A DNA stretch of 64,000 nt from Panagrolaimus kolymaensis (lineage: Eukaryota; Nematoda; Chromadorea; Rhabditida; Panagrolaimidae), in contig JAJQJQ010000048.1 in assembly GCA_028622995.1 (NCBI GenBank), forward strand, positions 1,612,001 to 1,676,000. The letters run 5' to 3'. Positions 1-12,030 of this stretch are shown here, in pieces; positions within the stretch are counted from its first letter, which is position 1; each line of letters opens with the position of its first letter. The position numbers and the translations under genes are program-made. The notes under the pieces are model-generated. The model ran no database searches. It was not told the DNA's origin and saw nothing but the letters and a program-made list of their open reading frames with translations.

Positions 1-1
1 G

Positions 2-709
2 ACAAAAAAGCTTGGCAAAATTATTCAACGACATCGTGGTGAGGGGGTGGACCGAGTGTATATCATAAACGCACATTACAAACAAAGAAATAAACTTTAT
101 TTATCAAAAAATACCCGCCAAGAATATATTCTATGGGCTGAATATACAATTGATAAATTTATTAAAAATATCAAAAATATCTGTGTTAAAGAAGAATTAA
201 ATATTGAAGCAGAAAAAAATGGCAATCCTTTGCCATTGGATTTAATGAAAAATATTATTTCAAAAATTACTTTACTAAATATAAAATTTATTTATTTTTA
301 TGGTTGCGAATTGGATGAAGAAATTTTAAAGCCTTTTATGCTTTCAACAACAATAATTCAATTTTTGGTAGACGATCTTTGTAAAGTTCACCATTTCGAC
401 CTTCCTTTGAATGTCTTTATATTTTTAATAAATGCCATCGATATAAAGTAAGTAAACTATATTTGTAAAAATATCTTGACGGGAAAAATATTTAACATTA
501 AATCTAATTTTTTATTTTTAAGAGTTCCATGGCAGAGTAATATGACTTCAATAGAAGCTTTAATAAATGTTCAAAGAGATCTAAAATTTGATTATTGCTC
601 CATCACAAATATTACTGAATCCATTGATGCAGAAAACATTACTCGATTTACTCAAACACATATGACCCAAAATGGAAATTTATCTCTTACTTTTGAATTT
701 ATCACATAG
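2..709 (+). CDS. F-box-like family A protein, 3' part (gene runs off the window)
   Basis: Exons at 2-447 and 523-709; the start lies upstream of the window. The intron has donor GTAAGT and acceptor TTTTTAAG and splits a Lys codon. The visible part opens with a Lys-rich helix (KKLGKIIQRHRGEG) and ends in a leucine-rich region with the motif YGCELDEEILKPFML. The second exon starts with VPWQ. Two full copies lie at 11023-11882 and 30795-31645 with the same intron position and the same motifs, so the model is well supported. The related family B at 53-64 kb has an F-box-like N-terminus followed by strand-rich repeats, so I infer a substrate-receptor type protein. No catalytic motif is visible and the function is not known. 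Confidence 0.7.
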
Positions 710-1100
710 CCGATGAGTGCCAAAAATCCACAACTCACAGTGGCTAATCGAAGCTTTTTCATCTTCGTTTTTTTCCAGAATGATATTTAAAAAAATGTTC
801 TATATTGCGAAAATTGTAACTAAAAAAGTATTCCGGAACACTAATATGTTCTTTGACGACGCAAGTCTCTTTATTTATTAGCACACATTTTTTCAATTTA
901 TGAGCAGTTTTTTAATGTTTAATTTAAATTCATTTACTTTTTTTTTTCTTTCTTAGAATATAATTCTAAGCTTTTAAAGTTGTTATGTTTGTCAGAAAAA
1001 AACTGCTGGTTCGAATTATTTTTTCATTTATTTAAATAAAATTAAAAATGTAAATGAAAGTTATTTAACAATATATTGAATTTTATTATTGATTTTGAAA
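710..1100. other. Intergenic, nothing recognised
   Basis: This is the AT-rich 3' flank of the F-box-like gene, meeting the 3' end of the convergent arrestin gene. I see no ORF, repeat or structured RNA. Confidence 0.5.
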
Positions 1101-2799
1101 TTATTTTTCAGATTCTTCTGATTTTACAGAGAGTTCAGATTTTACAGACTCTTCAGATTTTTCAGATACTTCACATTTTTCTTCAGATTTTTTTTCAGGT
1201 TTTTCCGAGACTTTAGATTTGAGTGGGACAGTTCCAACTACAATTGGCACAGTAATTTTTGCTTTGCTATTAATATATGCATTAGTTTGAATTTCAGCCT
1301 GCAAAAAAAAATCCCTTAATACTTTAATTTTTCTTAACCCAAAGAAAATGAAACTTACGAAAACATCATAATCCAAACTAATATTATCACATCCTTCCAA
1401 AGTTGGTGGAATATCTGGAACTGCGAATGGAATAATAAATTCAGACTTTTTATTTTTTTCAACCTTAAAAAATGCTTTCATTGTGAAAATAATAATTTTA
1501 AGTTATTTTTTATTTTACCGTTAACGGAGTAGTAGAAACAGCGAATTCTTTAGTCGTGGTAATTGTTTTTTGATATCCATCTTTTGCTCCATCATCCGAG
1601 CCATTAAAACTATAAGTTTCACGAATGCCTGTTGCAACTCCAGTTATTTCTTGAGATGATTCATTAAGAATTTCAAGTTTGAGATTAATAATGTCACCTG
1701 GGGCATAGCCGATTTTTGGGATACGAACCTAAAAAATTTAATTAAAGTGAAACTTATTTTTGGAAGTTTTGGTTTCTTGGTCGAAGTGAATCATTCAATA
1801 GTAAAAAAAGAGATTCGAAACAATTTTTATAAAATAACATTAAAGTTTATTAATTTTCGTCCCGAAGCTTAGAACTAAAATTTTATACTTGTAATTAATT
1901 TTGATTTCTAATTTTTTTTTTGTGGAAGCAGTGATAAGGATGCAAATAATTAGAAAATAAGAAAAATATTTAGAAAAATTTAAATTTTTATTTTCTTTAT
2001 AAGACTTCATGTCACAAAAGTTTTCTTGATCGATCGCTGGAAAATTTTTAGACTAGAAAAAAGAAAGAATTTTTAAAGCAATTCTAAACAAAAAAATGAC
2101 TTTTTCGTTTCAAAATTCATTATCTCAAAAAAAACTTTCTCACTTTTGCATTGAGTTGTTTGGATGAAAAAAGTCGATGCTTTTCAATTTTTCCCGTTGC
2201 TGGTTCATCAAGTCGTTTGTATGCATTTAAATCCAAAAATGGAAGCACCGTAAATTCCGCAGTGGTTTCAGAATTTATTCCGCCCCATGGAACTTCCACG
2301 ATTACTTTAACATAATATTTAACTTTTCCTTGGCCTTTATCCATGCTTGGTGGAGCTTCTTCAGGAATAGCGAATTCAAAAGGAAATTTATAACTTTTTG
2401 GCGCCAACATATCATCACCATTTTCAGATTTCCAAAATATTTTTTTCTCATTTATACATGGAATTTTATAAAAATAATGGGTTCGATCCAAGGTCGTTGT
2501 TTTACTTGTAATTTTATTTGTAACATAAAAAGAAGTTTTAGCTTTTCCAATAACTTCAAGTCGAATTTCTCGAGCTTTAAGTGGAGCATCAAGATTGAAA
2601 AGAACTATGCCATTAACAATTTCAGAGGGTTTAAATTCATGAGAATTAAGTAAAATATTTAATCGATAATCCGTTGTTAAATAGTTTCGACCTGAAAAAC
2701 CCAACCAAAAAAATTATCCAACCCTTAAAACAATAAACACTTACATATTTTCCCAGCTTCAGTAACACCTTGGAAATTAATAGTTGCTTCAGTTTCCAT
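1101..2799 (-). CDS. Arrestin-domain protein (ARRDC/alpha-arrestin type)
   Basis: Five exons: 2745-2799, 2144-2691, 1519-1728, 1359-1463 and 1101-1298. They join in frame to 371 residues. The N-terminal arrestin fold covers about residues 10-190, with strands such as RLNILL, PLKAREIRLEVIGKA and PYKFPFEF-like core residues. The C-terminal fold contains IGYAPGD, the IPPTLEGCD segment and ITVPIVVGTVPL, which is characteristic of arrestin_C. Alpha-arrestins are cytoplasmic adaptors that couple membrane receptors to ubiquitin ligases and endocytosis. The last 40 residues are a low-complexity Ser/Glu/Lys tail (repeated KSE, VSEKSEE) with no PPxY motif visible. The 410-bp intron between exons 2 and 3 is unusually long for this window. 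It was probably annotated elsewhere as an arrd-like gene. Confidence 0.88.
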
Positions 2800-3703
2800 T
2801 CTTTTTTTAATACACTATTTTTTTTAACCGCAAAAAAAATATATAAAAATATAAACCACAACTTTTCTTTTAAATACAAAAAAAATAAAATAAAGAAAAA
2901 GTGTTTTTATTTATATCAATCAAAAATATTTTGCTCTTTTTCTCTCTCTCTTCTTTTAACCCTTTTTTTAACTTTTATTTTGCGGTTTACTAATAACCGG
3001 TTTTAATCACTTACGTCATCTTTTTCTCTCCAAAAAAGGTTCCTTCCTTGTTTTTCACTTTCCTTTTTTTACATTAATGACCAAATTAAGAAATTGCGCA
3101 AATTGTTTTATTTTGTTTATCAAACAAAAAAACAATCATAGATACTTTTATGAGTTTCTTAAAATTGCGTTTTCTTGACTTCCTAATAAATTTTTTCTAC
3201 CAACCAACTAATTTTATTTTTCATTAATCAAAATTACAAAAAAAATTTAATGTGCGCTGATTGAAAAAAAAGTCCAAAGATTGTTTAGCTGTGTTTGAAA
3301 GGTGAATGATAAAATGGGTTAAGTTCCACTCAAATTCTTTTTTGCGATGAAATATTTTATTCTAAGAAAAAAATTAATAAAGTTAAAAAAAAAGCTGTTG
3401 AGAATTAAAAAAAAGATCAGTTACATATGTGTTTATTGACAAACAAAAAAGATAGGATACATGAAATGAAAATTATGGCAGTATAAAAATGGAAATTTTT
3501 TCGAAAGAGGGGTTGCTTTATTGCTTTTTTTTATCTATAAAAAAAGTGATTCCCAAAACCTTCGGACAAAAAAATTCTCACTGATTTTTTAAGTGAAAAT
3601 TAAGAGTGAGTTTTAATAAAAAAATTATTAATCAAAAAGTTAAGAGTAAAAAAGAAAGTTTTGGTGCAGCGCTTTTTCTTAATTTTAAATAGACAAAAGT
3701 TGT
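2800..3703. other. Intergenic, no gene seen
   Basis: About 900 bp of AT-rich DNA upstream of the arrestin gene and downstream of the LRR pseudogene. It has many T- and A-runs but no ORF with codon-like composition, no repeats with clear ends and no RNA gene that I recognise. Confidence 0.5.
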
Positions 3704-5234
3704 TTAACAAATAACAAATCGAACGCATGCAAGACAAAATAAAACTGAACCCAATGCAAGAGCAAATAAGCCAATGATTCCAAATTTCGAACCAAAAAAT
3801 GTTATAGAATTATTCGCGGGTTTTGAAATATCCGGTTGTTCAGAGTTTTTGCAACTACGTTTAAAACTAATTTTTTTGAGTTTTGATAATTTGTCGAATG
3901 GAAAATTATCAAAATTTGAAATATATGTATTATCAATATATAATTCTTCAAGGTTTCGAAGTTGACTAATTGCTGAAGGAATGGTGTAAAGTGGATTGCC
4001 AGAAATATTAAGAACTTTGAGGGAGCTGAAAAAGATTGAAGAAAGTATAATATTTAAAATTTTTGGATTCTAAACACTAAAACAAACGCTTTTGTAGAAA
4101 TTTTTGATAATACGAAATTAGTTTTTGTTCGAAATTAAACTTTTTTTATGTTTATATATATAAATTTAATTTTGGGCTGCAGAGGGAAGTGGAAGAATGT
4201 TAAAATATCTTACTTTAATCCACGAAAAACATAATCATCCATTTTTTAAATATCGCAATAAGACAAATCCAAAACTTTTAATTTATTTAAATATGTAAAA
4301 ACTTCGCCTCGAATTGCCAAATTATGAATTCCACTCAAATACAAAATAGTCAATTGTTTTAAATCTTGAAAAGGTCGAGGATCAAGATGAAAAATTCAAC
4401 ATTACCACTCAAATCCAAAGTTTCTAATTTTGACGCAAAATTTTTAAATGCAGTCGGTTCAATTCTTTTTAGGAAATTATTTGATAAATCCAATTTTTTT
4501 AGGCCTTTATTTGCTTGAAACATAAACATATCGATGGTTTCAAGATTTGTTTCAGAAATGGATAAACTCGAGAGATATGATGCTTGAGAAGTAAGAAAAA
4601 AGTGTAACTAAAAGATATTATTTTTTAAGTCTTTCATTTTTAAAGATTTCTGTTAAAAAATTTGATTTAATCGGTGTTTAAAAAAATTCCATTACAAAGA
4701 GGCATTTTTTTTAAAAATAAAACCCTAAATTTTTTTCCGTGCAAAACTTTTACTTTTAGAAAATGAATTTATCTTTAAAAATTACAGAAAATGGCTCTTA
4801 AAAACTTTCAATCGAAAAATATCATTTTTGGCGGGAAAAAATGTTCTCTAAAAAAGTATCCTCGTCTTTCAAACTTTAAATTTATGCTTCGGAAAAAATA
4901 GTCTTCAACTTTTTTTAAAAAAATTTGACAGCAAAAAGAAACAACTTACATATTTAGTTTTTTCCACATCACATTTATGAAATGATGCTTGACTAAACCA
5001 TCCATGTTGGTTACCATAAATTTCAGATAATTTTTTTCCAGATGTGCCAAGGCTACAATCAAATTTAGGTGATTTCATTTCACAATAACATTCTGAACAT
5101 TCATTACTTCGCTTAATTCTAATGTTTTCAGAATCAAATTTAAAAACGACATCGCTTGAATTATGGCAAAAAGAATTCTGAATAATAAATATAAGAAAAA
5201 TAAGCTGAGTCCAAAAATAATTATTTAAATTCAT
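3704..5234 (-). pseudogene. LRR single-pass membrane protein, disabled copy
   Basis: Exons at 4950-5234, 4215-4607 and 3704-4025 match the intact copies at 12031-13525 and 18250-19404. Exon 1 encodes a signal peptide (residues 1-23) and an N-terminal CxC cap (ECYCEM), here fused into one exon where the copies have an intron. Exon 2 carries LRRs (KKLDLSNNFL, LETLDLSGN) but has two lesions. A one-base frameshift lies in the T-rich stretch near 4395-4405. A TAA stands where the copies have Ser, in the motif CDI-stop-KM near 4248. Exon 3 is open, with the last LRR, a stalk and a transmembrane helix (IIGLFALALGSVLF). Splice sites and phases are still normal, so the decay is recent. Two consensus errors are the alternative. 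Confidence 0.75.
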
Positions 5235-7169
5235 TTTAATAAAAATGAAAATCCAATTTTGTAATTCGCTACTTTAGTGAATCAAAATGGAAGAAAGAAA
5301 AAAATAAATATGAAACCTATCGTAAAAAAACAAATCGATTGAAAAAAGAAAAAAAATTAGCGGGAAAAAAACAGAGATCGTTGGTATCTTTTTCCAAAAA
5401 ACAAAACAAAAACGAAGAAAAAAATATCGGCAAAAAAAGATGTAAACAAGGCTTATTGATGCTATTTGTACATAGTGTAACAAAATGGCGAATGGAAAGA
5501 ATATTTTGAGTCATTGTGTTTTTTCTTCACAAAAAATTTACCTTCTATCTTTTTGGAAAAATGCGTATATGCAAATGAATTTTTTTCATTTTTTTTATTG
5601 TTGAAAATAAAAATGAAACGAAGCAACAAGATTCTTTGTACATAGGTTTTCTTTTTTATCTTTTTCAAATACTATTTTCATTCGTCATCGAAAAACTAAA
5701 AAAAGATCGAAAGAAAAAAATGGCACCATTTTCTTTTTTTTTTGTAAGTCTTTTAATGAAAAAAAAGTCAAAAAAGTTTAAAAATTCAAAAAGAAAGTTA
5801 TTTCCCAAATTGTTTTGTTTAAATATTTTTGTTTCATCGATTAAAAAAGGATGCTAAATTTAGCAACTCAATCCACCAAGAAAGGATCTAAAACACAACA
5901 GAAATAAAGAACAAAAAATATTACCTTTAATCAATATTCATGATAATGTCCATTTATGTTTTGTTATAAAAATGAATTGCATTGATTGAGCAAAGAGAAA
6001 TACGAAAATGAAAAATACATTATTTCAAAAGAAAGAAAAAAATTATCAAATCGTTGTTATTTTTGAGAGGCCAAAAATTGTGTCTTTTCTTATTGAAGCT
6101 AAGGAAAAAAAGCATAAAATAAAAAATCGTATTGTTTTTTATTTTATTTACAAGCATATTATTGTATTGTACTTTTTTTTGCTTTAAATTATTTTTATTT
6201 GAATATTTTATTTAACCTTTTTTTAAAAGTTTTGTTTTGCTGCTGTAAAACCCAATGAACATAACTAAGAAAAGACTTGTTTGTTCACTTTTAAAAAATT
6301 CATTAAGGAAATTTTGTTGTTTCCCTTATTTTCCTCATGCTTCAAACAACAAAAAAGCAAAAAAATAAACTCCTTTGCAAGATTCTGATGTTATTATAAT
6401 TTGCTTTTCTATTAATCAAACATAAATGAAAAAAAAAATGAGGTCAAAAATAAAAATACTCCAGATGAAAGAAAAAAAGTTGAATGATTTTCCATATTTC
6501 TTTTTATTTTTTTAAAGCTGTTTTATAGCAAAATAAAAAACTTTTAACAAAAAAAAATTAATTATCAAATAAAAATGAGTTTTCACAAACCGAAAACCCG
6601 TATTTCATTGCGATAATGCTTTTTTAAATAAAAAAAGGGTTCTTTTATACCAATGTAAAAAATTAATTATCTCTGTAAGAAAAAAGAACTTTTTAACTCT
6701 AAAAAATTGCTTTAGAAATACATTTTCTGTAGTTTATAGTTTAGGGTTGTAAAAGGAACAAAAAAAAGCCTGGTGGCAAGGATTAAAGCAAAAAAGCTGT
6801 TGTGTCTTTTTGAAGCTTTTTTATAATAAAAAATTTTTTCGGCTGTCTCTAAAAAAAGCTCAAAATCGTTGTCTTTCTTACTTCTTTTTCGTTATTGATT
6901 TTTTATCTAAAAAAGTGTTCTCATGTTCGACGTCGGACGACTCGATAATTGCTTTTTAGTGCAAAAATAAAAATAAACAAAGAAAGAAAATAGTTGTTCC
7001 TTTTTTTTTAGCTGCGAACTTATTTTTTATATATACATTTTAACTTATGTTCCTTTTTTAAAAGCGCGTGTTTTTTTACTCTTCAAACTTCTTTTTTTTT
7101 GTTTGAAAAACTTATTAAATTTACGTTGATTTTTTAGTACGAAATTAATTAATTATTTTTTTACAAAAA
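5235..7169. other. Long intergenic stretch, no gene seen
   Basis: Almost 2 kb of AT-rich DNA with many homopolymer runs. The short ORFs here are Lys/Phe/Asn-rich translations of A/T runs with no domain, no start context and no copy elsewhere in the window. It separates the divergent LRR relic from the C48-like gene and may hold their promoters. Confidence 0.5.
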
Positions 7170-8303
7170 ATGGGTTCTTTAACTGGCGACAGTACCCATT
7201 ATCGACATTACCAAAATTGGGCAAATTTTGTACAAAATAATATCCAATCTTTCGAAGATATAATTTCAATTGAAAAAATAGATAAATTTTTATTAAATGC
7301 TTCTAAAATTGCTGCTTCATCAAAAAATATTCAACAACAACATCGACAAAAAATTGCAATTATTTCAACTCAATATGCATTTAATCAAAATCGATTTAAT
7401 CAATATTTTATTTATAAAATTGATAATCCTTCAATAATTTTAGCACCAATTATGTCGATTTTAAATAATTCCCTTCAACTAACTTTGGCGGTTTTTTATA
7501 TACAAAATAAAAAGGTTGCATATTTTGATAGTTTAAAAAAGGCTGTTTATTGTGATGCTTATTATATTCTTAAACAACATATTTCCCGAATATATAATAT
7601 TCCAAAATTTAATGAAATTCCTCAAACTCAAATTTATAAAGAAATTAATGATAATCCAATGCCACAATTTTCTAATTTTCATGTGTGTCGAATTGCAGAA
7701 GAAATTATTTTTCATGGATACAATCGAAAATTAAATCCATTTAATATTGAAGCCGAAGTGGAAAGAATAAAGAATATTTGTCGAATGTTTTCAGAGCCTA
7801 ATTGGAATGGGCTACAATGGTTACCAACTTGGCAAGAAATTAATTATAATTCAATTTTAAGTAATTCTGTTATTAATAATAATAATTCTGGAAATGGAGA
7901 AAGGAATAATGGAAGTCAAGGGTTTCCAAATAATGGAAATCCAATAATCACGGGAACTAAAAATCCAAATTCAAGAAATCAAAATTTTATGAATGGAAGT
8001 GGAGCTCCATGCAGCACAGAAACTCTTACAGCAATTGAATCTTTTTTTGCTTCCGCTTCTGCTTCAGCTACAACAACTCCACCGGCATCAGCCGACAATC
8101 AAATAATAATTAATAGCGAAATTAATATTTTACAACTTGAAAAACTATCTGATAATCATGTTGTTGTCGCCGTCGATGGGGTTGAAACAACTAAGAATAA
8201 TAATAAAAATACTGAAACTGAAAATTTTCAAGAATCTTTGGAGATTAATTATAAAATTTCAGAGGTTTGTGAATTATTTTCAAATTTGGTAAAATATTTT
8301 TGA
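7170..8303 (+). CDS. Ulp1/C48-like cysteine protease relative, catalytic residues replaced
   Basis: An uninterrupted 377-residue frame begins at ATG 7170. Residues 60-215 resemble the Ulp1/SENP (C48) fold. LQLTLAVFYIQNKKVAYFDSL lines up in two pieces with the family's HWxLxVI and YxDSL strands. The later motif PQFSNFHVCRIAEEI lines up with PQQxxxDCGVFVCxxAE. On that alignment the catalytic His is Gln, the Asp is kept and the nucleophile Cys is Ser, so it would be a pseudoprotease. Residues 235-315 are an Asn/Gly- and Ser/Ala-rich linker. The similarity is weak and is my inference. A donor GTAAAA four codons before the stop could instead splice, in the same phase, to an acceptor at 8448 and join this frame to the nuclear-receptor domain downstream. 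Confidence 0.45.
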   Translation: MGSLTGDSTHYRHYQNWANFVQNNIQSFEDIISIEKIDKFLLNASKIAASSKNIQQQHRQKIAIISTQYAFNQNRFNQYFIYKIDNPSIILAPIMSILNNSLQLTLAVFYIQNKKVAYFDSLKKAVYCDAYYILKQHISRIYNIPKFNEIPQTQIYKEINDNPMPQFSNFHVCRIAEEIIFHGYNRKLNPFNIEAEVERIKNICRMFSEPNWNGLQWLPTWQEINYNSILSNSVINNNNSGNGERNNGSQGFPNNGNPIITGTKNPNSRNQNFMNGSGAPCSTETLTAIESFFASASASATTTPPASADNQIIINSEINILQLEKLSDNHVVVAVDGVETTKNNNKNTETENFQESLEINYKISEVCELFSNLVKYF

Positions 8304-8464
8304 ACTTTTTTTGGAGGCAAAGAAGTTTGAATTATATATAAATTTTTTAAATTAAACTAATTTTTGAGAAGCAAAAATACAAATTGAGTTTTTTTTAATC
8401 ATTAGAATTTAGTAAATTAATCCCAAAATAATATTCTTTTATTTTTTAGATCCCAAATCCAATT

Positions 8465-9190
8465 ATGGAACAATATGAAACCGAATGTCCTTTATTAACA
8501 AATTTATTATGCAAATATGTTAAATTCAACTTAGATCGTCAAGCCGCGTATTACCGAAATGTAATCCAAAGCAATATTCCAATAATATCAAAAACTAAAT
8601 TTAATTGGAGCATTTATAAACAAATGAATCACAAAGATAATATTGAAGCCAGGAAAATGTTAGATGATTTTCCATATTTTTGTGAATTACCTGAACCCGA
8701 AAAATTAAGGCTGTTTAAAAGATTTTGGAAAACTTATTCCATTATTGAAAGAATTGTCGATACTTTGGATAATTTGGATCCCAAAAATTTAAATAACCCA
8801 AATAATTTAATTATGCTTCAAAATTGTCAAGTTTTTGATGTCAAAGAATTATTACTCGAAGATTTAAGTGAATTCACAAATGATTGTGCGAGAGTCGCAA
8901 AAATAATATATAATTCTTGGAATAAATTATTGCCTTTGATGAAAGAAATAAATCCAAATCCCATGGAAATTATGTATATTTTTTGTTGCATTTTATGGAA
9001 TACTTTTTATCTTGAAAACCCTTTATGCAAAGAATCGGAAGAAATAATTCGTCGTGGAAGATTTATAATTCATATGGAAATGCGTCGACATTATAAATAC
9101 GATAATATTAAAACTCAAAAATTATTCGCTTTAAAAGATATCATTCAATTCACGGAAAGTACCATTCAAGAATATTCCAAAGTTGTATAA
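8465..9190 (+). CDS. Nuclear hormone receptor ligand-binding domain, no DNA-binding domain
   Basis: 241 residues from ATG 8465. The helices DDFPYFCELPEPEKLRLFKR and, later, MEIMYIFCCILWN, YLENPLCKESEEIIRRGR and HMEMRRHYKY match the layout of nematode supplementary nuclear-receptor ligand domains: helix 3-5 'F..L...DK..L.K', then the 'ILW...LE.....E....R......E...YY' block. There is no C4 zinc-finger domain here or upstream. An acceptor (TTTTATTTTTTAG) ends at 8448, 16 bp before the ATG. It could be a trans-splice site, an operon (SL2-type) site with the 7170 gene, or the acceptor of an intron that fuses the two. All three keep this frame. Domain call fairly sure; gene boundary not. Confidence 0.6.
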   Translation: MEQYETECPLLTNLLCKYVKFNLDRQAAYYRNVIQSNIPIISKTKFNWSIYKQMNHKDNIEARKMLDDFPYFCELPEPEKLRLFKRFWKTYSIIERIVDTLDNLDPKNLNNPNNLIMLQNCQVFDVKELLLEDLSEFTNDCARVAKIIYNSWNKLLPLMKEINPNPMEIMYIFCCILWNTFYLENPLCKESEEIIRRGRFIIHMEMRRHYKYDNIKTQKLFALKDIIQFTESTIQEYSKVV

Positions 9191-9384
9191 ATTATTTTAA
9201 TTTTATATTATTTTTTAATGTTACTTTTTGTTGGAATTTTTTAAGTCTTTTTTTGTAAAGAAATGTTTAATCTATGCAGTTTTTATCATTTTTGTCGAAT
9301 TTTAGCAAACAGTTTCAATAAATTTAATGATCTCATTTTTTTAGTTTTTTCCAGTTTTGGTGAATTTCTATCCTAATTTCCTAG

Positions 9385-10500
9385 CAAACCGCCTCTAAAA
9401 CTCCTCGAATAAAAAAAAGTTTAAAGGAGCCCAACGCGTTAGTTCAACACCTGTCTTCATTTATCGGAGGAAGTTTGTTTGAAAAAATAACTTTCAATGA
9501 TTGCAACGTTGAAAACACAAAAAATGTTTGTTTATTCAAATTTTAAACTATAGAAAATAAATAGAAAACTTAAAAAATTTTTAGTTGCTCATTGAATTAT
9601 TGGATGCAAATTGTCCATATTTAAAAGAATTGACTTTCAAAAACACCAATTTAAAAACCATTAACTCTTTTATGTTCCATAAATGCAGCCAACTAATAAA
9701 ATTGGATTTATCAGGAAATTTGTTAACTAAAATCGATTCAAATGGATTAAATTTTAATCAACTCGAAGAACTAAAACTTAGAAAAAATTTTAATTTGAGC
9801 CTTAAAGATTTTAATTTTAAAAATTTAACATTTTTGAAAAAGCTAGATTTGAGCGAAATCAATAATTTGAATGTTACACAGTTATTATTTTATGGCTTAA
9901 ATCGATTGGAAGATTTAAATTTAAGTTTTTGTAATATTTCAAAGTTAAGCAGCGATGCCTTTGCTGAATTAAAGTTAGTTTCTATTTGAACAAAACAACT
10001 CCGATTTAAAGAAATTTAACCATTTTTTACATATATTTTATAGGTCACTTAAAGTCCTTAATTTAACTGGAAATCCAATAAAAAATTTTAATGAAATTCG
10101 TGATTCAATAAATTTATTATTTGGCCATTTGCAAACTTTAATTCTTGATGGAACATTTATTTCAAACCTCGAAGATTTTGAGTTTCGTAATTTTCAACGA
10201 TTAAAAAATATTTCTTTTGCAAATCAAGAATGGAAACTTGAGAATTCAAAAAATGAAAATTCCAATGGATTTTTTTGTTGGAAAAAACTTTTATTATTTA
10301 TATTTTCTCATTTATTTACTTTCCTTATTGGTGGCGGAATTGTTTATTATTATTATTTTTATTCGAAACAAAACCATTCAAAGGAATGCCACAATCAAGA
10401 TTATTCTGAAATTGAAGTGCCTATGGCGACATTTCCAATTAAAACTCATAAATATGAAAAAATTGACGACACTTACCTCATTCCAAAAACCACGGTTTAA
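9385..10500 (+). pseudogene. LRR single-pass membrane protein, 5'-truncated copy
   Basis: Exons at about 9385-9525, 9585-9973 and 10044-10500 align with the last part of exon A and with exons B and C of the intact minus-strand copy at 12031-13525. The LRR set (IKLDLSGNLL, KKLDLSEINNL, LEDLNLSFC), the transmembrane helix (LLFIFSHLFTFLIGGGIVYY) and a Tyr-containing tail are open and well kept. Homology starts only near 9450 (LSSFIGG). The signal peptide exon and the CxC cap are missing upstream, and there is no Met before the LRRs. I therefore infer that the duplication lost its 5' end. Use of an unseen upstream exon is the alternative. Confidence 0.7.
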
Positions 10501-11022
10501 AAATATAAATTTCTTGATTCTTTTTTTGATTTTATAATTTTCTTTTTTTTATGCATATTTTTCATCTTTACAAACAAAATTTATTAAAATCGTTTACTTT
10601 TTAATTTTTTTTTCTTTGCTATCATTTTTTCATTATAAAGTTACCCATCATTTTTGAGTCACAAAATTCTCCAGTAATTTCACAAGTAAATATTCCTGTA
10701 AATGTAAATGTACCAACTTTATTACAAACATTTAACATTTTCAATTGGGTTTCTCTCTGTTGTTTTTTCTTATTATTTTTCAAACTTTCTACTACCTTTT
10801 AGGCACGCATTTGACTTTGTTTCTGTTTGGCCCATTTAAAATTTTTTTTTATTGATTCACTTTGACTGGTAAAAATAAGGACATTGTTCATCCTTACTTT
10901 TTTACATCTTTTGTGACTTTTTTTCGTTGCGTTGCCTTTCTCCTATTTAATTGACGCTCATATTGGTAAACATTATAATTTTTATTTATACCTCCTTTTT
11001 GTCCTTGTAATCGTTCAGAAAA
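10501..11022. other. Intergenic, nothing recognised
   Basis: Pyrimidine- and T-rich DNA between the truncated LRR copy and the second family A gene. No ORF or repeat with clear ends. Confidence 0.45.
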
Positions 11023-11882
11023 ATGATATACGTCTTTATCATTATTTTTACATACTTTTGTATTTTTATTTCCAAATATTTTTTTAAAAATGAAGAATTT
11101 TTTTCATATCGAAAAGCGCTGCCTCCAATTTTACAATATTATTTATTAAAAAACGCTTCATTGAACTCTCAAATTAAAATATTTAAAAATTCTAAAAAAC
11201 TCGGTAGAATTATTCAAAAATTTCGTGGCAATGGCGTTGATGCACTTTTGATAGTTCTTGAAAAATTTCAACAAATTCCAGAAAATAAAATTACCATAAA
11301 TTTTGACGCGGATTATTTATATTCTCAATTTACTCCGAATTATTTTATTCAAAATTACATCCATTTTCCAGTGAAAGAAAAACTTAAAATTAGAGGAAAT
11401 TATGATTCTTTTTTGTCACTCAGAATAATAAAAATTATTGCATCTAAAATTTTTCCATTAAATTTGAAAAGTGTTTGTTTTTACAGTTGTCAATTGGATG
11501 GCGAAATTTTGAACAGGTTTATGATTCCTTCAATAACAAAATTTTGGATTGAAAATTGTAATGTTTTTGATTTTGATACTCCTCAAAATGCTTTAACTCT
11601 TTTACCTTTGGCAAAAATAATTAAGTGAGCAACTTTTTTTTATATAAATTTAAATTCGTAAAAATTTTTTGTAAAATTTAATTTTTTAGCGTTCCATGGC
11701 AACTAAATGTTACATCCATGGAAGCTTTGATAAACATTGAAAGAAAGGTTAAATTTTCATATTGTTCAATTACAAATATTTTTCATCCAATTCCACCAAA
11801 CATGCTTGCCAATTTTGGAGATAAACATATGGAAATTGGTGGAACTTTGCTACTTACATCGGAATATTCATATAATCCATAA
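11023..11882 (+). CDS. F-box-like family A protein with N-terminal hydrophobic segment
   Basis: Exons at 11023-11624 and 11690-11882, with donor GTGAGC and acceptor TTTTTTAG. Residues 1-20 are strongly hydrophobic (MIYVFIIIFTYFCIF) and look like a signal anchor. The block PPILQYYLLKNASLNSQIKIFKNSKKLGRI follows in the place where family B has its F-box-like 'PNILYYVFKNS...LWKCCKEL'. The middle holds leucine/strand repeats ending in YSCQLDGEILNRFMIP, and exon 2 begins with VPWQ as in the other two copies. A membrane anchor on an F-box-like protein is unusual; the start may instead be a Met further in. Function unknown. Confidence 0.72.
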
Positions 11883-12030
11883 ATATATGTAAATTTGCAG
11901 AAAAGAAAAAATTGAAATGTATATTTATTTAGTTTTGAAAATTTGAATTATTTCTTATTTAAATGCGTGATTTTTAATAACCAAAATTTAATTATTTTAT
12001 TATTTATTCAAAAAATAAGTATATCAATTT

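Noticed and set aside
1001..1020. tRNA B-box-like GGTTCGAATTA
   Set aside because: It lacks the final C and any A box or cloverleaf around it.
5274..5857. Several overlapping 60-75-residue ORFs
   Set aside because: A/T-run translations on both strands with no signal, copy or codon bias.
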